Shown: positions 1-4,479 of the stretch, piece by piece
Layout of the letters: each line of letters starts with the position of its first letter
How positions within the stretch are numbered: position 1 is the stretch's first letter
NCBI GenBank assembly: GCA_022424805.1
Contig: JAKMGR010000287.1
Coordinates: 1 to 5,768, forward strand
From: Verrucomicrobiales bacterium
GTDB taxonomy: Bacteria > Verrucomicrobiota > Verrucomicrobiia > Verrucomicrobiales > DEV007
DNA length: 5,768 nt
Reading direction: 5' to 3'
Made by a program: the position numbers and the translations under genes
Notes under the pieces: generated by a model
What the model saw: the letters and a program-made list of their open reading frames with translations, nothing else
Told to the model about the DNA's origin: nothing
Databases searched by the model: none

Positions 1-108
1 TTCCTGCACCGTGCCATCTCCACGAGGGCCGCGCCAACCCGGCCAATTTTCATCGGCATTCGCAGCAGCGACGATCAGGAAAAGAAACAAGTTCAGAGAA
101 AAACGCAT
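1..108 (-). CDS. Secreted PQQ-like beta-propeller protein, N-terminal fragment (runs off window)
   Basis: Reading leftwards from an ATG at 108, the frame is open for 36 codons to the window edge, so only the N-terminus is seen. Residues 1-18 form a typical Sec signal peptide: Met-Arg, a hydrophobic core rich in Leu, Phe, Val and Ala, and a likely cut after A-N-A. The mature protein begins D-E-N-W-P-G-W-R-G-P-R-G-D-G-T. From family knowledge, this Trp/Gly/Arg pattern is the usual opening of secreted PQQ-like (BamB-like) beta-propeller proteins common in Planctomycetota and Verrucomicrobiota, whose substrates are mostly unknown. The gene starts 60 bases after the stop of the SOUL gene on the same strand, so it may be the last member of that transcript. 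The bases before the ATG show no good Shine-Dalgarno sequence. Export is well supported; the propeller assignment rests on a short motif. Confidence 0.72.
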   Translation of the reverse strand, partial: MRFSLNLFLFLIVAAANADENWPGWRGPRGDGTVQE

Positions 109-168
109 CTCTGAATCTGTCGCGGCATTTCAGGTCTGCAAATAGCGCATTCGCCCAATACCCACACT

Positions 169-753
169 TCAGTTAGCGAGGCGGAAGAGGACTTCGTTTC
201 GGCGAAACGGCCCCGGCGTCCATGGTGGATCATATCCGGCAAAAATGGGAGAGCCGGTCGGCTTCAACCCTTTCTCTCTCAATTTGGCCCGCAGCTGATC
301 GAGTTTCTTCTTCTGCAATTTTGCATTGAGTTGACCGCTGAAGCGCAGAACCGCGTATCGCCCTCCAGGCATCGTCTTGATTTTCACGTTCGACGATGTC
401 GGCACTGGTGCTCCCGACTCAGCAACATCGGCAGGAACAACGAATTGCATTTCCTGCGGTTTTCCTTCGCCACTCGCCGGCATAAAAACTGGCGTCGTCA
501 TCGCGATCTTCTGCTTATCTTTGTTCTCGCCTGAAATATAACGGAAAAGTGTGCCGAACCCACCATTTCGAGTGCCGACGGAAGTCGAAACCACCTTGTG
601 AGGCGAATACTTTCGAACTTCGAAAGACCCTTCCTTTTTCTCCACCTTGTAGGCCGCTGTCTCGTAGCCGGCTCGGCTCGTCGTGACAAAGGCAATTCCC
701 AACAGGAGAAAGAGGACAGCAAATGAGATAACGGCGACCCTGCGAACTTTCAT
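169..753 (-). CDS. SOUL family heme-binding protein, exported or membrane-anchored
   Basis: A 194-residue protein. Residues 1-28 are a signal peptide or single membrane anchor: M-K-V-R-R followed by about 20 hydrophobic residues. The rest matches the SOUL/HBP fold over its whole length. F-E-V-R-K-Y lies at 44-49, G-F-G-T-L-F-R-Y-I-S-G-E-N at 65-77, K-I-A-M-T-T-P-V at 82-89, and the family's closing block G-Y-D-P-P-W-T-P-G-P-F-R-R-N-E-V at 173-188. SOUL proteins bind heme or porphyrin; the role of the bacterial exported ones is poorly defined. The start at 753 was chosen because it places the charged N-region directly before the hydrophobic core; starts at 798 and 867 lie inside folB and would bury it. 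The gene begins 37 bases after folB ends, so co-transcription is likely. A working link to hemQ nearby is possible but is only inference. Confidence 0.9.
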   Translation of the reverse strand: MKVRRVAVISFAVLFLLLGIAFVTTSRAGYETAAYKVEKKEGSFEVRKYSPHKVVSTSVGTRNGGFGTLFRYISGENKDKQKIAMTTPVFMPASGEGKPQEMQFVVPADVAESGAPVPTSSNVKIKTMPGGRYAVLRFSGQLNAKLQKKKLDQLRAKLREKGLKPTGSPIFAGYDPPWTPGPFRRNEVLFRLAN

Positions 754-790
754 GGAAATAGTTACGCAGCAAAACCGCACTTGGCCGTCT

Positions 791-1150
791 TTACACATGC
801 TCCTTCGCCCTGGTGATCTCCACGCTGACCGCATCGCAATCGGCGAGAATGAATTTTTCCACCTCAAGGGTCACGGCGCAGACGCCATCAAAATTGATGA
901 CTGCGGCAGCGAGATCTTCAGCCAAAGTTTCGATCAGTTTTCGCGCCCCCTCGGCTGCTCTATCACGCAGCGCCTCGGACACCGCGAAGTAGTCGATCGT
1001 ATTTTCGAGATGATCATCGAATCCCTTGAATGACTTCGCCAAGGTAATCGCGGCACTGACTTTAACGGTCTGCGGCCGGGCTCGCTCTTCCTTCGGAACT
1101 CCGACGCGGGTAATGACCCGGAGGCCTTTGATGTGAATGTGATCGCTCAT
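791..1150 (-). CDS. folB: Dihydroneopterin aldolase
   Basis: A 119-residue cytoplasmic protein, the normal length for FolB, which converts 7,8-dihydroneopterin to 6-hydroxymethyl-7,8-dihydropterin and glycolaldehyde in folate synthesis. The sequence opens with I-H-I-K-G-L-R-V-I-T-R-V-G-V, the usual first strand. The active-site residues fall at almost the same numbers as in characterised enzymes: Glu22, Tyr54 in T-I-D-Y, Glu74 in L-I-E-T-L-A, and Lys99 in E-K-F-I-L (usually Lys100). The family forms octamers of four-stranded subunits. The epimerase FolX belongs to the same family and cannot be wholly excluded, but the conserved Tyr, Glu and Lys favour FolB. The gene is followed closely by the SOUL gene and lies 104 bases after the DUF721 gene, far enough to hold its own promoter. 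No other folate gene is in the window. Confidence 0.92.
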   Translation of the reverse strand: MSDHIHIKGLRVITRVGVPKEERARPQTVKVSAAITLAKSFKGFDDHLENTIDYFAVSEALRDRAAEGARKLIETLAEDLAAAVINFDGVCAVTLEVEKFILADCDAVSVEITRAKEHV

Positions 1151-1254
1151 GCTTGTAGTCGAATTTCGAAATCCCCCTGTTTTGCCAACCCAATACCAGG
1201 TGCACGAGGTTGCGTCACTGACCTAACCCTGTTCGGCCCTCGACTCAACCCTGT

Positions 1255-1629
1255 TTACCCAAGCCGAAACTGGACATCACGGATGTTTTCTTTGCCGAAA
1301 CGTTCCTGCATTTTCGCCAGAATCTGGCCGCGCATTCTCTCCAGCTCATAGAATACGGTGGAATGGAGAACCTGAATGAAGAGAACGTTCCGTTTCATCG
1401 AAACCGGGCGCGCATTTTCGGCTACAAATTTGTCGACCATCTCATTCCATGCCTCAAAGACCTGCTCCTCGTTGAAACGATTATCGAGACCGAGTTGCTT
1501 CAAGGTCTTCGTCACCGCTGAGTCGATCCCCTGTTCAAACTGCGAAACATCCTGCGGCTCCCAGTATCCACGCAACTGAGCCAACGCTCGATCGCGATTG
1601 GAGCGTTTAGGGCGGTAACGGCGTTTCAT
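1255..1629 (-). CDS. DUF721 / DciA-like protein, probable DnaB helicase-associated factor
   Basis: A 124-residue protein with a very basic N-terminus (K-R-R-Y-R-P-K-R-S-N-R-D-R, residues 2-14) and a C-terminal DUF721 domain. The domain has the family's pattern: an L-K-Q-L-G-L helix (43-48), A-W-N-E-M-V (60-65) with the usual Trp, a strand L-F-I-Q-V-L-H-S (83-90) followed by Y-E-L-E-R-M (94-99), and the closing R-D-V-Q-F-R-L-G (117-124). DciA members of DUF721 bind and help load the replicative helicase DnaB; that role is assumed here from family. The frame is open further upstream to an ATG at 1734, but a strong terminator for the ferredoxin lies at 1669-1706, so the ATG at 1629 is preferred. 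It has G-G-G-A-A-G directly against it, too close to be an ordinary ribosome site. Domain call is firm; start is less so. Confidence 0.83.
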   Translation of the reverse strand: MKRRYRPKRSNRDRALAQLRGYWEPQDVSQFEQGIDSAVTKTLKQLGLDNRFNEEQVFEAWNEMVDKFVAENARPVSMKRNVLFIQVLHSTVFYELERMRGQILAKMQERFGKENIRDVQFRLG

Positions 1630-1668
1630 CTTCCCGAGAGGATAGTTCAGATCGAGAGACCGAGCTAC

Positions 1669-1706
1669 AAAAAAGCGGCGATCCTGCTGAGGAATCGCCG
1701 CCTTTT
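1669..1706 (-). terminator. Rho-independent terminator of the ferredoxin gene
   Basis: Read on the minus strand, a GC-rich hairpin is followed by six T residues. The arms are 1694-1701 and 1675-1682 (8 bp, GCGGCGAT type), continued after a one-base bulge by 3 more pairs (1690-1692 with 1683-1685), with the 4-base loop at 1686-1689. The T run is the complement of A1669-A1674; an A-rich stretch (complement of 1703-1706) lies on the other side. It begins 20 bases after the ferredoxin stop codon, the expected place. It argues that the ferredoxin is transcribed as a short unit and that the DUF721 gene starts downstream of it or depends on read-through. Confidence 0.85.
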
Positions 1707-1726
1707 CAAAATTCTGTTTCTGGTGA

Positions 1727-1966
1727 CTAGCCATCAGAGCCGTCGTTTCCAATAGCCTCGACTGGGCAGCCTTCCATAGCTTCCTCAGCAAGAGCACGCT
1801 CTTCGTCGTTTTCCGGCTGTTTGTAAACATAGGAATAACCGCCGTCTTCGTTTCGGGTAAAGTTATCTGGTGCTGTTTCGCGGCAAAGATCGCAGTCGAT
1901 GCACTGGTCATCGACGTAGAAATCTCCGTCTACGTTGTCTTCGTACTTGTCTTCGAGTTCAGCCAT
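1727..1966 (-). CDS. Small acidic [4Fe-4S] ferredoxin, single cluster
   Basis: A 79-residue, strongly acidic soluble protein. Four cysteines are arranged as C22-x2-C25-x2-C28 with T-A-P after the third, and C67-P68 near the C-terminus, the pattern of monocluster ferredoxins. All four ligands are present, including the second cysteine that is replaced in 3Fe-4S types, so a [4Fe-4S] cluster is expected. It should act as a one-electron carrier in the cytoplasm; its partners are not visible here. There is no second cluster motif: residues 29-66 form an acidic linker with a helix (E-E-R-A-L-A-E-E-A). The gene is divergent from hemQ with a 135-bp shared upstream region, and has its own terminator. 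The ATG at 1966 lacks a Shine-Dalgarno sequence (the preceding bases read C-C-C-C-A-C-C). The cluster type is well supported; the physiological role is unknown. Confidence 0.92.
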   Translation of the reverse strand: MAELEDKYEDNVDGDFYVDDQCIDCDLCRETAPDNFTRNEDGGYSYVYKQPENDEERALAEEAMEGCPVEAIGNDGSDG

Positions 1967-1985
1967 GGTGGGGTAAACGAGTTGT

Positions 1986-2033
1986 TTGTCTCGTAAAGCG
2001 CGGGAAACTAGATTTTTTTTTGGCTGGACGCAA
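1986..2033. promoter_or_regulatory. Possible overlapping divergent promoters for ferredoxin and hemQ
   Basis: On the plus strand TTGTCT (1986-1991) and TAGATT (2009-2014) are 17 bases apart, a sigma70-like pair that would serve hemQ. On the minus strand TTGCGT (complement of 2028-2033) and TAGTTT (complement of 2005-2010) are also 17 bases apart and would serve the ferredoxin. The two -10 candidates share the central CTAG. Each hexamer matches consensus at only three or four positions, so this is a guess guided by location. A T9 run (2013-2021) lies beside them. Confidence 0.25.
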
Positions 2034-2101
2034 CCAAATTCGTTGGCTTGTTGGTCCGAGTCGTTTTAGCTCCTTACCAACACGTTTTTCCTTTTTCCAT
2101 C

Positions 2102-2938
2102 ATGCAACCAGAATCCACTGAACAACCGGACTCCGATACCGTCATTCCTTATCAGGGCTGGCACGTGATTCACCTCTTTTTCCAAATCGACCAGACTCAA
2201 TGGGCAATGCTCTCCGATGAGGAGCAACGCGAAGCCAAGACGAGTCTCTCAGAAGCCGTTCAGGAAATTCGCTCAGCAGAGTCTACGCAGCTTCTCACTT
2301 TTTCGATGGTGACTCCGAAAGCCGACCTCGGATTCATGCTCCTAACGGATGATCTGCACAAGGCAAATGAGTTTGAAAAACGCATCGGTCGCGCACTCGG
2401 CCCGGATATGCTGACTCCGACCTACAGCTACTTGAGCATGACAGAGCTCAGCGAATACACGACGACGGAAGAGCAATACGGCGAGACTCTCGTCGAAGAA
2501 GGCATCGAAAAAGACAGCGACGAGTTCAAAGAGAAAATCGCCGAATACAATCGCCGAATCGAAAAATACAATCAGGATCGACTTTATCCGAATATGCCTG
2601 ATTGGCCGGTATTCTGCTTTTACCCGATGTCAAAACGTCGCGGAGAAGTCCACAACTGGTATGGCGAAGAATACGAAACTCGCCGTAAACTCATGGCTGG
2701 CCATGCAAGAGTTGGCCGCCAGTGGGCCGGGAAAATCCGCCAACTCATCACCGGCTCCACGGGCCTCGAAGAATACGAGTGGGGTGTGACATTGTTCTCC
2801 CACAACACCCAGGATATCAAAGAAATCGTTTACCAGATGCGCTTCGACGAAGTGACAGTGAAATACGGAGAGTTCGGAGAGTTCCTGATCGGATTGCAGC
2901 TGCCACTAGATGAATTGTTCCGGCGGGTTGGCTTGTAG
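2102..2938 (+). CDS. hemQ: Coproheme decarboxylase HemQ (chlorite dismutase superfamily)
   Basis: A 278-residue cytoplasmic protein of the HemQ branch. HemQ removes two propionate carboxyls from coproheme III, using peroxide, to give protoheme, the last step of the coproporphyrin-dependent heme route. The core motifs are F-Y-P-M-S-K-R-R (173-180), N-W-Y (185-187), R-K-L-M-A-G-H (195-201), Q-L-I-T-G-S-T-G-L (214-222), E-W-G-V-T-L-F (226-232) and M-R-F-D-E (246-250). Tyr174, Lys178, the heme-ligand His201 and Gln214 have exactly the spacing of catalytic Tyr145, Lys149, His172 and Gln185 in Geobacillus HemQ. Gln214 stands where true chlorite dismutases carry a distal Arg, so chlorite detoxification is unlikely. 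Residues 120-160 form a charged, probably helical stretch before R-L-Y-P-N-M-P. The ATG at 2102 is preceded by a pyrimidine-rich stretch with no ribosome site; a TTG at 2048 would add 18 unlikely residues. Confidence 0.93.
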   Translation: MQPESTEQPDSDTVIPYQGWHVIHLFFQIDQTQWAMLSDEEQREAKTSLSEAVQEIRSAESTQLLTFSMVTPKADLGFMLLTDDLHKANEFEKRIGRALGPDMLTPTYSYLSMTELSEYTTTEEQYGETLVEEGIEKDSDEFKEKIAEYNRRIEKYNQDRLYPNMPDWPVFCFYPMSKRRGEVHNWYGEEYETRRKLMAGHARVGRQWAGKIRQLITGSTGLEEYEWGVTLFSHNTQDIKEIVYQMRFDEVTVKYGEFGEFLIGLQLPLDELFRRVGL

Positions 2939-2959
2939 GGAAACGCCTTAGGCTTTCCC
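2938..2959 (+). repeat. Stem-loop immediately after the hemQ stop codon
   Basis: The last base of the hemQ TAG stop begins an inverted repeat: 2938-2943 (GGGAAA) with 2954-2959 (TTTCCC), then a one-base bulge at 2944, then 2945-2947 (GCC) with 2951-2953 (GGC) around a TTA loop. This gives 9 pairs. No T run follows, so it is not a standard terminator; it could protect the hemQ mRNA end or assist termination. Confidence 0.5.
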
Positions 2960-2961
2960 AA

Positions 2962-2975
2962 GGACAGATCTGTCC
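2962..2975. repeat. Perfect 14-bp palindrome between hemQ and metY
   Basis: GGACAGATCTGTCC is identical to its reverse complement over all 14 bases. It lies between the hemQ stem-loop and the metY terminator, far from either gene start, so a protein-binding operator is less likely than an RNA or DNA structural role. Function unknown. Confidence 0.45.
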
Positions 2976-2984
2976 ACGAGTGAC

Positions 2985-3017
2985 AAAAAAGGCCCGAGGT
3001 CGAGAGAACCCCGGGCC
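2985..3017 (-). terminator. Rho-independent terminator of metY
   Basis: On the minus strand the arms are 3012-3017 and 2991-2996 (six pairs, all G-C), then a mismatch (3011/2997) and 3 more pairs (3008-3010 with 2998-3000), with a 7-base loop at 3001-3007. It is followed by six T residues, the complement of A2985-A2990. It lies 48 bases after the metY stop. On the plus strand the hairpin is followed only by CATTTTG, so it might weakly stop hemQ transcripts too. Confidence 0.82.
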
Positions 3018-3027
3018 CATTTTGCTC

Positions 3028-3042
3028 AATCCCACTGGGATT
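3028..3042. repeat. 15-base inverted repeat in the metY 3' untranslated region
   Basis: AATCCCA and TGGGATT flank a single central base (3035). As RNA it would open to a short stem with a small loop. It lies between the metY stop and the metY terminator. No function is evident; it may be part of 3' end structure. Confidence 0.35.
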
Positions 3043-3064
3043 AGAAAACTTGCGTGCAATTGGC

Positions 3065-4363
3065 TTACGCCGAAGCCAATGCCGCGTCTAGGTCGGCGAG
3101 AATGTCGTCAATGTTCTCGATTCCAACGGAGAGGCGAATCAGTTCAGGACTAATACCACCGGCAGCCTGTTGCTCTTCATCCAATTGCGAATGGGTTGTC
3201 GTCGCCGGATGAATGGCGAGGGACTTCGCATCGCCAACGTTGGCAAGATGAGAGAAAAGGTTCAGATTTTCGATGAACTTCTGCCCGGCCTCAGCTCCGC
3301 CCTTGATGCCGAAAACAACCATCGAGCCGCCCTTGCCTTCGAGATACTTCTGATTCTTTTCAAACTCAGGGTCGCTCTCAAGACCCGGAAAACGTACCCA
3401 CTCCACTTTGTCGTGCGCCTCAAGATGCTTTGCGACGGCCAGTGAATTTGCGCAATGCCGCTCCATTCGCAGCGGCAGAGTCTCAATCCCCTGGAGGAGA
3501 AACCACGCGTTATCCGGTGCTATGCAGGCACCGAGATTGCGCAAAGGCACGGTCCGCATGCGCAGAATGAAGGCGAGAGGCGAAAGCGGCTCAGGCAGGT
3601 CGTGCCCCCAGCGCAGTCCGTGATAGGAATTGTCCGGCTCGTCATAGAGCGGGTGCTTTCCACCAGCCCAGTTGAACGTTCCGGAATCAACAACGACTCC
3701 GCCGATGCCAGCGCCGTGGCCACCCATCCATTTCGTAAGCGAGTGGATCACGATGTCAGCTCCGTGCTCGATAGGTCGCGTCAGATAAGGCGTCGAAAAC
3801 GTAGAATCGACCACAAGCGGAAGTCCCGCAGCGTGGGCGACATCGGCAACAGCAGCGAGGTCGACGACCTCAAGCGCAGGATTGGAAACCGTTTCACAAA
3901 AGATCGCGCGCGTCTTGTCGTCGATCGCATCCGCGAATGCCTGAGGATCCTGAGAATCAACGAACTTCACGGTGATCCCCAGTGCCGGGAGAATGTCGTT
4001 GAACTGCGTGTAGGTTCCACCGTAGAGATTCCGGGCCGAGACGATATTATCCCCAGCCTGCGCGAGGTTGATGATGGAGTAGAAAACCGCCGATGTTCCG
4101 GACGCGACGCCAAGACCGCCCATTTCCGGGCCACCTTCCAACAAAGCGACGCGCTTCTCGAGCACATCGGTCGTTGGATTCATCAGACGCGTATAAATGT
4201 TCCCCAACTCTTTCAAGGCGAACAGATTAGCAGCATGATCAGTTGAATTGAAGACAAAGGAACTGGTCCGATAGATGGGGACAGCACGTGCGTTGGTAGT
4301 CGGATCGGGCGTATGCCCACCGTGGAGACAAAGAGTTTCGATTTTCATAATATTGGGACTCAT
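3065..4363 (-). CDS. metY: O-acetylhomoserine sulfhydrylase (PLP-dependent)
   Basis: A 432-residue cytoplasmic enzyme of the Cys/Met metabolism PLP family. It should make homocysteine from O-acetylhomoserine and sulfide, the direct sulfhydrylation route to methionine. The PLP lysine is Lys211 in H-S-L-T-K-W. Other cofactor or active-site residues visible are Tyr57 and Arg59 in Y-T-R-L-M-N-P-T, S-G-T-S-A (88-92), Tyr114 in N-L-Y-G-G-T, Asp186 in V-V-D-S-T-F, and Arg410 in L-I-R-L-S-V-G for the substrate carboxylate. The opening E-T-L-C-L-H-G-G, the length, and the insert ending N-S-Y-H-G-L-R-W are typical of MetY rather than of cystathionine synthases or lyases (about 380-400 residues). Methionine gamma-lyase activity cannot be excluded. 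The start could equally be the ATG at 4348, five codons in; neither has a ribosome site. It is divergent from the EboD-like gene and has its own terminator. Confidence 0.93.
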   Translation of the reverse strand: MSPNIMKIETLCLHGGHTPDPTTNARAVPIYRTSSFVFNSTDHAANLFALKELGNIYTRLMNPTTDVLEKRVALLEGGPEMGGLGVASGTSAVFYSIINLAQAGDNIVSARNLYGGTYTQFNDILPALGITVKFVDSQDPQAFADAIDDKTRAIFCETVSNPALEVVDLAAVADVAHAAGLPLVVDSTFSTPYLTRPIEHGADIVIHSLTKWMGGHGAGIGGVVVDSGTFNWAGGKHPLYDEPDNSYHGLRWGHDLPEPLSPLAFILRMRTVPLRNLGACIAPDNAWFLLQGIETLPLRMERHCANSLAVAKHLEAHDKVEWVRFPGLESDPEFEKNQKYLEGKGGSMVVFGIKGGAEAGQKFIENLNLFSHLANVGDAKSLAIHPATTTHSQLDEEQQAAGGISPELIRLSVGIENIDDILADLDAALASA

Positions 4364-4479
4364 ACCGTGCCAAATTAGCGACGGAATGGCAAGTGAAAGC
4401 CATCCCGACTTAGCTGGTAAACGGCCCGATTTGCGCCTCTTTGATTATTCGGATGTTAGCGACTAGGTTTCTGTAGGAC
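4364..4479. promoter_or_regulatory. Divergent intergenic region between metY and the EboD-like gene
   Basis: These 116 bases must hold the promoters of both genes. On the plus strand TTGATT (4441-4446) and TAGGTT (4464-4469), 17 bases apart, are a weak candidate for the cyclase gene. The octamer TTAGCGAC occurs twice in the same direction (4375-4382 and 4456-4463), once close to each gene start, and a 5-bp inverted repeat, ATGGC/GCCAT, sits at 4386-4403. I see no SAM riboswitch; the space is short for one. Only the location supports a regulatory role. Confidence 0.3.

Noticed and set aside
169..867. Longer SOUL protein starting at 867 or 798
   Set aside because: These starts lie inside folB and would put 15-38 polar residues before the signal peptide; the charged-then-hydrophobic order fits a start at 753.
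1175..1255. Three copies of CCCTGTT (1175, 1227 and 1249) upstream of folB, two of them 22 bases apart
   Set aside because: Seven-base repeats in this space can arise by chance, the spacing is uneven, and one copy runs into the DUF721 stop codon.
1255..1911. 218-residue form of the DUF721 protein starting at 1911 or 1734
   Set aside because: The 1911 start runs through the ferredoxin gene in another frame, and both versions include the terminator at 1669-1706. The DUF721 domain is complete from 1629.
2048..2101. TTG start giving HemQ 18 more residues
   Set aside because: The extra residues do not resemble HemQ N-termini, and an ATG is available at 2102.
2102..2938. Chlorite dismutase
   Set aside because: The distal Arg of true chlorite dismutases is replaced by Gln214, and the HemQ Tyr and Lys are present.
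3455..4246. 263-residue plus-strand frame opposite metY
   Set aside because: It is antisense to a complete, well-conserved metY, is rich in Arg and Ser as expected of a shadow frame, and shows no known domain.
4364..4479. SAM or other methionine-linked riboswitch upstream of metY
   Set aside because: Only 116 bases separate the divergent genes, and no multi-stem riboswitch pattern or terminator is seen near the metY start.
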